From the NCBI GenBank assembly GCA_003567315.1, contig PWZT01000057.1, positions 1 through 64,000 of the forward strand: DNA of 64,000 bases, written 5' to 3'. This document shows, piece after piece, positions 49,929 through 59,585 of the stretch (its first letter is position 1; every line of letters begins with the position of its first letter). The position numbers were made by a program, and so were the translations under genes. Source of the stretch: Paracoccaceae bacterium. GTDB lineage: Bacteria; Pseudomonadota; Alphaproteobacteria; Rhodobacterales; Rhodobacteraceae. The notes below the pieces were generated by a model. That model was not told where the DNA came from. It did no database searches and saw only the letters and a program-made list of their open reading frames with translations.

Positions 49929-51008
49929 ATGGCCATGACACCACAGATGCAGTTGCGCTACTGGGCCATTGCGGGGCTGGGCTTTCTGGCCCTGCTCTGG
50001 GCGCTCAGCGAGGTGCTGCTGCCTTTCGTGACCGGCGCGGCGATTGCCTATTTCCTCAACCCGCCTGTCATGCGGCTGGTGCGGGCGGGTCTGCCGCGGG
50101 TGCTTGCGGTTTCACTGCTGATGCTGGCGGCGATCGGGGCCGTGGTCCTGGCGGGGCTGCTGATCGTCCCGGCGGTTGTGGCGCAGGCCGTCCAGTTCTC
50201 CGAGGCCGCGCCCGATCTGCTGGAGGAGTTGCAGGCGGCCGTGACCGCGCGCTTTCCCGAGTTCGAAGGCTTGGAATCCGCGCTGCAAAGCTCGCTCGCG
50301 GCGATGGGCGAGACGATCCGCGACCGTGGCGGCGAACTGGCGCAAGGCGTGTGGCGATCCGTTTCGGGCATCGTGAGCTTTCTGATCTTCCTTGTGATCA
50401 CCCCGGTCGTGGCATTTTATCTGTTGCTCGACTGGCCGCGCGTGCTCGCGGGTGCGGATGATCTGCTGCCGCGCCAGCATGCAGATGTCATCCGCGATCT
50501 GGCAGCACAGATCGACCGCTCCATCGCGGGCTTCGTGCGCGGGCAGGTTACGGTGTGCCTAATCCTTGCGACATATTACGCGCTCGCGCTGGGCCTGTCG
50601 GGGCTGCAATTCGGGCTTGCCATCGGGGTCACGGCGGGGCTGATCTCCTTCATTCCCTATATCGGGGCGATTATCGGCGGGATACTCGCTATCGGGGTTG
50701 CGCTCTGGCAGTTCTGGGGAGAGCCGGGCAGCATCGCGATGATTGTTGCGATCTTCGCGGCCGGGCAGGTGCTGGAAGGCAATATCCTCGTGCCCCGCAT
50801 TGTCGGCAATTCGGTGCGCTTGCATCCGGTCTGGCTGCTTTTCGCCATTTCCGCCTTCGGGATGATGTTCGGCTTCACGGGCATGCTCGTGGCCGTCCCG
50901 CTGGCGGCTTCAGTTGCCGTGTTGGTCCGCTTCGGGCTCGCGCAATATCAGGCCAGCAGCCTCTATGGCGCGGCAGTGTCTCGCGACGATGAGGACCGGG
51001 AAGGATGA
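49929..51008 (+). CDS. AI-2E family transporter (PerM-like)
   Basis: Multi-TM; FLNPPVMRLVRAGLPRVLAV; GLISFIPYIGAIIGGILAIGVALWQF; NILVPRIVGNSVRLHPVWLLFAISAFGMMFGFTGMLVAVPLAA. Start at 49929 or 49935. Confidence 0.92.
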   Translation: MAMTPQMQLRYWAIAGLGFLALLWALSEVLLPFVTGAAIAYFLNPPVMRLVRAGLPRVLAVSLLMLAAIGAVVLAGLLIVPAVVAQAVQFSEAAPDLLEELQAAVTARFPEFEGLESALQSSLAAMGETIRDRGGELAQGVWRSVSGIVSFLIFLVITPVVAFYLLLDWPRVLAGADDLLPRQHADVIRDLAAQIDRSIAGFVRGQVTVCLILATYYALALGLSGLQFGLAIGVTAGLISFIPYIGAIIGGILAIGVALWQFWGEPGSIAMIVAIFAAGQVLEGNILVPRIVGNSVRLHPVWLLFAISAFGMMFGFTGMLVAVPLAASVAVLVRFGLAQYQASSLYGAAVSRDDEDREG

Positions 51009-51691
51009 GGGAGCCGCGCCAACTCCACATGCCTCTGGATTTGCCGGCAAGCCTGTCGCGCGAGAGTTTCGTTGCAGCGCCCTGCAACGCGACCGCGCTT
51101 GCGATGATCGACCAGCCCGACTGGCCCGATGGCAAGCTGGTGCTGACCGGGCCGGAGGGCGCGGGCAAGACGCATATGCTGCATATCTGGGCAGAGCGCG
51201 CCGGGGCCGCGCTGACGGATGGCGCATCGCTGGCGCAGGCTGACCCGGAGGCACTCGCATCGCAGGACCGCGTTGCAATCGACAATGCCGAGGCAGTCGC
51301 ATCCAGCGCCACCGCGCAGCAAAGCCTCTTTCATCTGCATAATCTTTTGGCGGCGCGGCAGGGACGGCTTTTGCTCGCGGCCCGTGCGCCGGTGCGGGAT
51401 TGGGGTCTGGCGCTGCCCGATCTCGCCTCGCGGCTGCAGGCGGCAACGCATGTGACGCTTGCCCCACCCGATGACACGCTGCTGGCGGCGGTTCTGACCA
51501 AGCTTTTCGCGGATCGGCAGATACGCGTCTCCGACGCGCTTATTCCGTTCCTGCTCGCCCGCATGGAGCGCTCGCTCGCCTATGCCCAAACTCTGGTCGC
51601 GCAGCTTGATGCAGAGGCGCTGGCCCGAAAAAAGCCTGTTTCCCGGGCACTTGCCGCGGATGTTATGAAAATGTCAATCAATTCACAGTAG
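51005..51691 (+). CDS. hdaA: DnaA-related regulatory protein HdaA
   Basis: LVLTGPEGAGKTHMLHIWAERAGAAL; IDNAEAV...LFHLHNLLAARQGRLLLAARAPV...DLASRLQAATHVTLAPPDDTLLAAVLTKLFADRQIRV. Confidence 0.88.
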   Translation: MREPRQLHMPLDLPASLSRESFVAAPCNATALAMIDQPDWPDGKLVLTGPEGAGKTHMLHIWAERAGAALTDGASLAQADPEALASQDRVAIDNAEAVASSATAQQSLFHLHNLLAARQGRLLLAARAPVRDWGLALPDLASRLQAATHVTLAPPDDTLLAAVLTKLFADRQIRVSDALIPFLLARMERSLAYAQTLVAQLDAEALARKKPVSRALAADVMKMSINSQ

Positions 51692-51774
51692 AGTGGCGCC
51701 GGGGAATCGCGCTTGTGTCAAATCCGGCGCGCTTCTAAGCTGTTACAAAGCTTTTTTTCGCGACGGAGATTGAA

Positions 51775-52719
51775 TTGCTGCGCCTTGTCACCGCCTTGAT
51801 GTCCTGTGGCCTTTTCGCCACTGCAGCGCTTGCGATCGACGCGCCATCGCGGAGCCTTTCAGGCGAAATTGTGGTTCTGGAGCGAATGGCGCTGCCTGAG
51901 GACACAGTCGTTATAGTCGATGTGACCACCGAAAAAGACGCAACTGTAAAAGGTTTGCGCCGTCTGACGCAAGAGGCGCAGAGCCCGTTTCCCTTCTCGC
52001 TCGATATCCCTGCCGATCAGCCTCTGGTCCTGCGCGTGGGCCTGCGCAGCATGGAAGATGCGCTCTGGATGAGCGAGCCTGTCCTGATCGAGGCAGGCGA
52101 AGACGCGGTCGATATCGGGTCGCTGCGGGCGCAGCGTCTGCCTCAGATGGGATTTGTCGGGCTGCTCTATTGCGGCAATCAGCTCGTCGAAACCGGATTT
52201 CTGCCCGACACGGTGCGCATCCGACTGAACGAGCAGGTCATGACGCTGGTGCCGCAACCGGCTGCATCAGGGGCGCTCTATGCCGATCCCGACAACCCCG
52301 CGACGACACTGCACATGAAGGAAGATGCGGCCCTGCTGCGCATTGATGGCGCAGAGCTTTCCGAATGCAGCCTGCGCCGCCCGGATATGGATATCACGCA
52401 AGGCGTGTGGAATGTCAGCGCCATCGAGGATGCGGCGGTGCTGTTTGCCTCGCGCACCGAACTGGTGTTCTTCCCGGATGGGCGCTTGAGCGCGAGTGTC
52501 GGCTGCAATCGCCTGATCGGCAATTATCGCCGACTGGGCGGTGTGCTCACTGTCGGAAGGCTTGCCAGCACCTTGATGGCCTGTCCCGATGGGCTGGGCG
52601 AACAGGAGGAACGCTTCAAGGCGATCCTGCCAAAGGTCGATGGCTATGTGCTTGATGCTGAAACCGGGAGGCTGACATTGACTGCCAAGGGGCGCGCTGT
52701 GCTGCGTGTGCGGAAATGA
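51775..52719 (+). CDS. Secreted YbaY-like/META domain protein (second paralogue in window)
   Basis: TTG start; signal peptide LRLVTALMSCGLFATAALA; LSGEIVVLERMALPEDTVVIVDV; C-terminal TELVFFPDGRLSASVGCNRLIGNYRRLGGVLTVGRLASTLMACPD META pattern. Confidence 0.85.
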   Translation: MLRLVTALMSCGLFATAALAIDAPSRSLSGEIVVLERMALPEDTVVIVDVTTEKDATVKGLRRLTQEAQSPFPFSLDIPADQPLVLRVGLRSMEDALWMSEPVLIEAGEDAVDIGSLRAQRLPQMGFVGLLYCGNQLVETGFLPDTVRIRLNEQVMTLVPQPAASGALYADPDNPATTLHMKEDAALLRIDGAELSECSLRRPDMDITQGVWNVSAIEDAAVLFASRTELVFFPDGRLSASVGCNRLIGNYRRLGGVLTVGRLASTLMACPDGLGEQEERFKAILPKVDGYVLDAETGRLTLTAKGRAVLRVRK

Positions 52720-52731
52720 CTGCGTTCAGGC

Positions 52732-54999
52732 TTGGGATATGATACTGCGATGCAGCGCTACCACCTCACGCCAACCTCTGCGAATGAGCCTGTGATGCCC
52801 GATGATCCACGCAGCCCCCTGATCGAGAATCTCTCGGCCGATTTTCTGAAGGCTGATTTCCCGCCGCCGGTGGAACTGGACGGTTTCGATCCCGAAGGCC
52901 CAGAGCGTTTTTTTAACCGCGAGTTGTCCTGGCTCGCGTTCAACTGGCGTGTTCTGGAAGAGGCGATGAACCCGCGCGTGCCGCTTCTGGAACGCGTACG
53001 TTTCCTGTCGATTTCGGCGACCAATCTTGACGAATTCTATACGGTCCGCGTGGCTGGTCTGCGCGAATTGGCGCGGGCCGGCAATACCACCCCATCGGAG
53101 GACGGACGCAGCCCGGCCCAGCAACTGGTCCTGATCCATGACGATGCGCGCCGCCTGATGGATTATCAGCAGCAGATCTGGGCAGTGCTGCGCCCGCTTC
53201 TCGCCGAGGCGGGGATCATCATCCTGTCGCATCATGATCTGATGCCCGAAGACCGCGCGTTTCTGAGCGCGCATTTTCTCGAGCATGTGTTCCCGGTGCT
53301 CTCGCCTCTCGCGATCGACCCCGCCCATCCGTTCCCTTTCATCCCGAATGCTGGCTTCTGTTTGGCGCTGGAGTTGCAGGACAAGCGCGGGCGCAAGCTC
53401 GACGCGCTGGTGCCCATTCCAAGCCAGATCGACCGTTTCGTGCGCGTCAGTTCCAACCCCATCCGGTTTCTGCCAATGGAGGAATTGGTCCTTGCCGAAA
53501 TGGACAGTCTGTTCCCCGGCTACAAGCTTCTGGGGTCCTGCACCTTCTCGGTGCTGCGCGATAGCGATCTGGAGGTCGAGGAAGAAGCCGAGGATCTGGT
53601 GCGGGAATTCGAGGTTGCGCTCAAGCGCCGCCGTCGCGGCGAAGTGGTGCGCATGAAAATCTCGGCCGGAGCGCCCCCTGCCTTGCGCGATGTGGTGATG
53701 GAAGAACTGGATGTGCCCGAAACCGATGTGATCGAAGTTAACGGGATCATGGGGTTTTCCACGCTTAAGGAGCTTGTGCTCGACGAGCGCGCCGACCTGC
53801 TCTGGCCCAGCTTCACCCCGCGCGTGCCCGAACGGGTGCAGGATCACGGCGGTGACATGTTCGCGGCGATCCGGCAGAAGGACATGCTGCTCCACCACCC
53901 CTACGAGACATTCGATATGGTGGTGCGCTTTCTGGAACAGGCCGCGCGGGACCCGGATGTTCTCGCGATCCGCCAGACGCTATATCGTACCTCGCGCGAC
54001 AGCCCGATCGTGGCCGCACTGTGCGAGGCCGCCGAGGCAGGCAAATCCGTGACCGCGCTGGTCGAGTTGAAGGCGCGGTTCGACGAAGCCGCGAATATTC
54101 GCCAGTCGCGCAGGCTGGAACGGGCGGGCGCGCATGTGGTATACGGCTTCGTGAATTACAAGACACATGCCAAGATCAGCACAGTCGTGCGCCGCGAAGG
54201 TGACCGGCTCGTGACTTACACCCATTGGGGCACCGGAAATTATCATCCGATCACGGCCCGGATTTACACCGATCTGTCGCTGTTCACCTGTGATGCGGCT
54301 CTGGGGCGCGACGCGACCCGGGTGTTCAACTATGTCTCGGGCTATGCCGAGCCCGAAAGCTTCGAAAACCTCGCCATTTCCCCGCTCACTCTGAAATCGC
54401 GCCTGATCGAGATGATCGGACATGAGGCAGACGCTGCGCGCGAAGGGCGCACAGCCCAGATCTGGGCCAAGATGAATTCCATCATCGATCCAGATGTGAT
54501 TGATGCGCTGTATGCCGCCAGTCAGGCTGGTGTGAAGATCAGCCTTGTTGTTCGCGGGATTTGTGGCTTGCGCCCTGGCATCAAGGGGTTGAGCGAGAAT
54601 ATTCGGATCAAGTCGGTTGTGGGCAGGTTCCTGGAGCACTCGCGGATCGTCTGCTTCGGAAATGGCTGCGCTCTGCCTTCAGATGCGGCGCGCGTTTTCA
54701 TCTCCTCGGCGGACTGGATGGGGCGTAATCTGGTGCGACGGGTGGAAACGCTCGTCGAAATTCTCAACCCCACAGTCAAGGCGCAGATCGTGCGGCAGAT
54801 CATGGCTGCCAATCTCGCCGATGAAGCACAAAGCTGGATCATACGCCCGGACGGTCCTGCCTGCCGTAGCCTTCCCGATGCGTCCTCGGACCGCCGCCTG
54901 TTCAATTGTCACCGCTTTTTCATGGAGAATCCGTCCCTCTCCGGGCGCGGTTCAGCGGGTGCTGACGATGTGCCGGCGCTGACGCATGCCGATGACTGA
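52732..54999 (+). CDS. ppk1: Polyphosphate kinase 1
   Basis: RFFNRELSWLAFNWRVLEEAMNPRVPLLERVRFLSISATNLDEFYTVRVAGL; FVNYKTHAKISTVVRREGDRLVTYTHWGTGNYHP. Start may be 52750 or later. Confidence 0.95.
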   Translation: MGYDTAMQRYHLTPTSANEPVMPDDPRSPLIENLSADFLKADFPPPVELDGFDPEGPERFFNRELSWLAFNWRVLEEAMNPRVPLLERVRFLSISATNLDEFYTVRVAGLRELARAGNTTPSEDGRSPAQQLVLIHDDARRLMDYQQQIWAVLRPLLAEAGIIILSHHDLMPEDRAFLSAHFLEHVFPVLSPLAIDPAHPFPFIPNAGFCLALELQDKRGRKLDALVPIPSQIDRFVRVSSNPIRFLPMEELVLAEMDSLFPGYKLLGSCTFSVLRDSDLEVEEEAEDLVREFEVALKRRRRGEVVRMKISAGAPPALRDVVMEELDVPETDVIEVNGIMGFSTLKELVLDERADLLWPSFTPRVPERVQDHGGDMFAAIRQKDMLLHHPYETFDMVVRFLEQAARDPDVLAIRQTLYRTSRDSPIVAALCEAAEAGKSVTALVELKARFDEAANIRQSRRLERAGAHVVYGFVNYKTHAKISTVVRREGDRLVTYTHWGTGNYHPITARIYTDLSLFTCDAALGRDATRVFNYVSGYAEPESFENLAISPLTLKSRLIEMIGHEADAAREGRTAQIWAKMNSIIDPDVIDALYAASQAGVKISLVVRGICGLRPGIKGLSENIRIKSVVGRFLEHSRIVCFGNGCALPSDAARVFISSADWMGRNLVRRVETLVEILNPTVKAQIVRQIMAANLADEAQSWIIRPDGPACRSLPDASSDRRLFNCHRFFMENPSLSGRGSAGADDVPALTHADD

Positions 55000-55271
55000 G
55001 CACGGATGCATTGCACCAGACCATTTTGCGCTCAAATGTTTTCATATGCTGTGGCCTTAAAGAGGTTCGTCTCGGAAAAGCTCGTTCACGAAGACAATCG
55101 AGGCGGCCAGAGCTTCCAGGGTAGTCGATGACAAGAACCTTGAGCGTGTTTGTGTTGACACCCGCTCATGGAGCTTGGATGGGGGCGTCGTCCCGGTGAT
55201 AAGGGGTGATGAGAAATTATCCGGGGATCATTTCAGCCACGGATGCGTAAAGCTTCAAAGCGATAGCTAAT

Positions 55272-55421
55272 CCGACCCATGCGCAACTCGGTGAGCGCGC
55301 GCGCCAGAAACTGGTCGCACTGGCACGCGAGGTGGGCATTGATCTGCGGCAGACCTACGCACTGCTCACCTCGCGCCTTGCACGGCAGGTCGGGCATTAT
55401 GCCGAGCGCGTCAGCGCTGCG
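55272..55421 (+). pseudogene. Transposase-like remnant
   Basis: THAQLGERARQKLVALAREVGIDLRQTYALLTSRLARQVGHYAERVSAASQRRL resembles a transposase segment (LRQTY..RLA.Q.G.YAHA-type); truncated on both sides. Confidence 0.5.
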
Positions 55422-55892
55422 TCACAACGGCGGCTGCGCGCCGGTTTCCTTGACCGCTTCCATCACGACATGCGTCGAGGTCGAGGTGACATGCGGCAAA
55501 TTGGAGATATGTTCTGCCAGAACGCGCCGGTATGACGCGATATCGCGACTGCGTACTTTCAGCAGATAATCGAACGACCCTGCGATCAGATGGCATTCCT
55601 CGATCTCGGGCACATTGCGCACCGCCTCATTGAACGCGCAAAGCGCAAGTTCGCGTGTATCCGACAGCTTGATCTCCACAAAGGCGATATGCGCGGCATC
55701 AATATGATGCGGATCGATGAGCGCACGATACCCAACAATCACACCCTCCTTCTCCAACCGGCGCAACCGGGCCTGTGCGGGCGACTTGGTCAATCCGATC
55801 CGATTGGCCAGTTCGGTCACGCTCATCCGCCCATCCACGGCAAGCTCGCGCAGGATCGCATGATCGAAACTATCCAGTTTGGTTTGGGCCAT
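55422..55892 (-). CDS. Lrp/AsnC-family regulator (PutR-like)
   Basis: LDSFDHAILRELAVDGRMSVTELANRIGLTKSPAQARLRRLEKEGVIVGYRALI; divergent from putA. Confidence 0.92.
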   Translation of the reverse strand: MAQTKLDSFDHAILRELAVDGRMSVTELANRIGLTKSPAQARLRRLEKEGVIVGYRALIDPHHIDAAHIAFVEIKLSDTRELALCAFNEAVRNVPEIEECHLIAGSFDYLLKVRSRDIASYRRVLAEHISNLPHVTSTSTHVVMEAVKETGAQPPL

Positions 55893-56006
55893 TTTCCCTC
55901 CATAGCGCTCTCGATTACTCTTTATCACTGAATTCTGTGGGAATTAAGGCTGAAAGCAATACTTGAATATGCAATCATGAGAGAAAGCTCCTGAGGAGGC
56001 ATTGAA

Positions 56007-59000
56007 ATGACCTTAGCCGTCCCAATTCCGCATGAAATCAGCCATCAAAGCCTGCGCGATGAAGCGACGTCCATGGAATGGGCGCAGGCGCAGGCCGCGC
56101 TCGAACAGGCGGAGCGTGAGAAGATCGCGCGCGACGCCGCCGAACTGGTGCGCGGCATCCGCAAGAGCGATGCGCCGGGGCTGATGGAGGTGTTTCTGGC
56201 CGAATATGGCCTCTCGACCGATGAAGGCATCGCGCTGATGTGCCTGGCCGAGGCGCTCTTGCGCGTGCCCGATGCCGATACGATGGATGAACTGATCGAG
56301 GACAAGATCGCGCCCTCGGATTGGGGCAAGCATCTGGGCAAATCCTCCTCAAGCCTCGTGAATGCCTCGACCTGGGCGCTGCTGCTCACTGGCCGCGTGC
56401 TCGATGAACGCGGGAAAAGCGCCGCACAGCTTCTGCGCGGCGCGATCAAGCGGCTGGGCGAGCCCGTGATCCGCACCGCTGTCGGGCGCGCGATGCGCGA
56501 GATGGGGCGTCAATTCGTGCTGGGCGAGACGATCGACAGCGCCATGAACCGCGCCAAGAGCCTCGAGGCGCGCGGCTACAGCTACTCCTATGACATGCTG
56601 GGCGAAGCCGCCCGCACCATGGCCGATGCCAAGCAGTATCACACCGCCTATGCGCGCGCGATCCGCGCCATCGGCCAGCGCGCCACGGGCAATGATATCC
56701 GCAGCAATCCCGGCATCTCGGTCAAACTCTCGGCGCTGCACCCGCGCTATGAGGTCGCGCAGCGCGACCGTGTGATGCGCGAGCTGGTGCCGCGGCTGCG
56801 CGAATTGGCGCGGCTGGCCTGCGGGCTGGGGCTGGGCTTCAATATCGATGCGGAAGAGGCCGACCGGCTATCACTCTCGCTCGAGGTCATCGGCGCAGTG
56901 CTGGCCGATCCGGCGCTTGAAGGCTGGGACGGCTTCGGCGTGGTCGTGCAGGCTTACGGGCCGCGCGCGGGTGATGTGCTCGACTGGCTGGAAGCGACCG
57001 CCGAGAAGCTGGACCGCAAGCTGATGGTGCGACTGGTCAAGGGCGCCTATTGGGACACAGAGATCAAGCGCGCGCAGGTGATGGGGCTCGATGGCTTCCC
57101 GGTGTTGACCAACAAGGTGGGCACAGATGTCAACTACATCGCCAATGCGCGCAAGCTGCTGCGCGCGCACAAGCGGCTCTATCCGCAATTCGCCACCCAT
57201 AACGCGCATACCGTCGCCGCGATCCTGCATATGGCCGAGGAAATGAGCGTGCAGCCCCTCGATTACGAATTCCAGCGCCTGCACGGGATGGGCGAGAAAC
57301 TGCACGACATCGTGCTGACCAAGAACGGGACGCGTTGCCGCATCTACGCCCCTGTCGGCGCGCATAAGGACCTGCTGGCCTATCTGGTCCGCCGACTGCT
57401 GGAGAACGGGGCGAATTCCTCCTTCGTCAACCAGATCGTCGATGACGCTGTGCCGCCCGAAGAGGTCGCCGCCTGCCCCTTTGCCGCGCTGGAGAGCCTG
57501 CCCAAGGGGCGCAACCCGAAACTTGCCACCGGGCCGGAGCTGTTCGGCAAGGGGCGCCGTAATGCGCGCGGCTGGGATCTGACCTGCGCGCGCGATCTGG
57601 ACGAGATCGAGGCGGCTCGCGCGCCTTTCGCGACAGCAGAGTTCAACGCCAAGCCGTTGATCGCTGGCACATTGCAGGATGGTGGTCCGCGCTATACCGC
57701 GCGCAACCCTTCGCGCCATGACGACACGCTTGGCGAGGTGGTTCAGGCGACCCCGGAGGATGTGAAAACCGCGCTGGAGGCCGCGCGTGCATGGGACGCG
57801 GATGCCAGCCTGCGCGCGCAGGTGTTGCGGCGCGCGGCGGATCTCTATGAGGAAAATTTCGGCGAAGCCTTCGCGATCCTTGCCCGCGAGGCCGGAAAAT
57901 CGCAACTCGATGCTGTGGGCGAGTTGCGCGAGGCGGTGGATTTCCTGCGCTATTACGCATCGCAGGCCGAGACGCTGAAAGCCCCGGCGCGCGGGGTCTT
58001 CGCCTGCATCAGCCCGTGGAATTTACCGATGGCGATTTTCACGGGCCAGATCGCGGGCGCGCTGGCCGCTGGCAATGGTGTGCTGGCCAAACCCGCCGAA
58101 CAAACGCCCTTCATCGCCTCGCTGGCAACACGCCTGCTGCATGAGGCCGGGGTGCCGCGCGATGTGCTGCAACTCCTGCCGGGCGAAGGCGCGACAGTGG
58201 GCGCGGCGCTGACCTCGGATCCGCGCGTTGCGGGCGTGGCCTTCACAGGCTCGACCGAGACCGCGCTGGTGATCCGGCGCGCAATGGCCAGGCATCTTGC
58301 GCCCGACGCGCCACTGATTGCCGAGACCGGCGGGCTCAATGCGATGATCGTGGACAGCACCGCGCTGCCTGAACAGGCCGTGCGCGATGTGCTGGCCTCG
58401 AGCTTTCAGTCGGCGGGGCAACGCTGCTCGGCGCTGCGCTGCCTCTATGTGCAGGAAGACATCGCCGAGGAGTTCAAGACCATGCTCTTTGGCGCGATGG
58501 ATGAATTGTCGCTGGGCGACCCGTGGCATCTTTCGACCGATGTCGGCCCGGTGATCGACAGCGAGGCTCATGCCCAGATCCGCGCCTATGTGGATCAGGC
58601 GCGCGCGGCGGGCCGTGTGCTGCATGAACGCGACGCGCCCGAGGGCGGGTATTTCATCGCGCCCGTGGTGATCGGTGTGGACGGGATCAAATCGCTCGAG
58701 CGCGAGGTGTTCGGGCCGGTGCTGCATCTGGCCACCTATCGCGCCGCCGATCTCGACAAGGTAATCGCGGATGTGAACCGAACCGGATACGGGCTGACAT
58801 TCGGGCTGCACACAAGGATCGACACGCGCGTGCAGCATGTGGTCGAGCGCGTGACGGCCGGGAATATCTATGTCAATCGCAACCAGATCGGCGCGGTCGT
58901 GGGCAGCCAACCGTTTGGGGGTGAAGGGCTGTCGGGCACCGGCCCCAAGGCTGGGGGCCCGCATTACCTGACACGCTTCACCAAGGGTGAAGACGCCGCA

Positions 59001-59393
59001 AAGCCCGCCGAGGTCACCGACATGCCCGGCCCGACCGGCGAGTCGAACCGGCTGCGCCATGTCAAACGCCCGCCGCTGCTGTGTCTCGGGCCAGATCGCG
59101 CGCAGGCCGAGGCGCAGGCCGCTGCGGTGCGCGCGCTCGGGGGTGAGGCGCGGATTGCCGAAGCGCAACCCGCTGATCTGGAGAAGATGGACGGGATTTC
59201 AGGCGTGCTTTACTGGGGCCCGGAGGCGGAAGCGCGCGCGCATGCCGAGGCGCTGTCGCGGCGCAAGGGGCCGATCCTGCCGCTGATCACAGGCAAGCCC
59301 GATGTCGCGCATGTGCTGCTCGAGCGTCACCTCTGCGTGGACACCACGGCCTCGGGTGGCAATGCGCAGCTTCTGGCCGCGATGGGCGGGTAG
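56007..59393 (+). CDS. putA: Bifunctional proline dehydrogenase / L-glutamate gamma-semialdehyde dehydrogenase
   Basis: 1128 aa; PRODH domain (GISVKLSALHPRYE, MVRLVKGAYWDTEIKRAQ) plus ALDH domain (SPWNLPMAIFTGQIAGALAAGNGVLAKPAEQTP, SFQSAGQRCSALR). Confidence 0.96.
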   Translation: MTLAVPIPHEISHQSLRDEATSMEWAQAQAALEQAEREKIARDAAELVRGIRKSDAPGLMEVFLAEYGLSTDEGIALMCLAEALLRVPDADTMDELIEDKIAPSDWGKHLGKSSSSLVNASTWALLLTGRVLDERGKSAAQLLRGAIKRLGEPVIRTAVGRAMREMGRQFVLGETIDSAMNRAKSLEARGYSYSYDMLGEAARTMADAKQYHTAYARAIRAIGQRATGNDIRSNPGISVKLSALHPRYEVAQRDRVMRELVPRLRELARLACGLGLGFNIDAEEADRLSLSLEVIGAVLADPALEGWDGFGVVVQAYGPRAGDVLDWLEATAEKLDRKLMVRLVKGAYWDTEIKRAQVMGLDGFPVLTNKVGTDVNYIANARKLLRAHKRLYPQFATHNAHTVAAILHMAEEMSVQPLDYEFQRLHGMGEKLHDIVLTKNGTRCRIYAPVGAHKDLLAYLVRRLLENGANSSFVNQIVDDAVPPEEVAACPFAALESLPKGRNPKLATGPELFGKGRRNARGWDLTCARDLDEIEAARAPFATAEFNAKPLIAGTLQDGGPRYTARNPSRHDDTLGEVVQATPEDVKTALEAARAWDADASLRAQVLRRAADLYEENFGEAFAILAREAGKSQLDAVGELREAVDFLRYYASQAETLKAPARGVFACISPWNLPMAIFTGQIAGALAAGNGVLAKPAEQTPFIASLATRLLHEAGVPRDVLQLLPGEGATVGAALTSDPRVAGVAFTGSTETALVIRRAMARHLAPDAPLIAETGGLNAMIVDSTALPEQAVRDVLASSFQSAGQRCSALRCLYVQEDIAEEFKTMLFGAMDELSLGDPWHLSTDVGPVIDSEAHAQIRAYVDQARAAGRVLHERDAPEGGYFIAPVVIGVDGIKSLEREVFGPVLHLATYRAADLDKVIADVNRTGYGLTFGLHTRIDTRVQHVVERVTAGNIYVNRNQIGAVVGSQPFGGEGLSGTGPKAGGPHYLTRFTKGEDAAKPAEVTDMPGPTGESNRLRHVKRPPLLCLGPDRAQAEAQAAAVRALGGEARIAEAQPADLEKMDGISGVLYWGPEAEARAHAEALSRRKGPILPLITGKPDVAHVLLERHLCVDTTASGGNAQLLAAMGG

Positions 59394-59470
59394 AGCGCCT
59401 CTCTATCGAGTTGCCGCGTCGCCGGTGCGGCAGCGCGCTGTCTGGAGTGAATATGCCCTGTCTCAGGGAT

Positions 59471-59537
59471 GAGCGCGCCTGACGGCGCGCTGCCTTCGGC
59501 GAGAGTATTTTGGGCAAGATGAAGTCAGGACGCGCAG
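59471..59537 (+). repeat. Dispersed 3'-end element, copy D
   Basis: GAGCGCGCCTGACGGCGCGCTGCCTTCGGCGAGAGTATTTTGGGCAAGATGAAGTCAGGACGCGCAG; reverse complement nearly identical to copies A and B. Confidence 0.8.
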
Positions 59538-59585
59538 CGTGTCAGCGGCTGGCGTAGACTGATCGGAAACGGGGAGAGACCCGCG

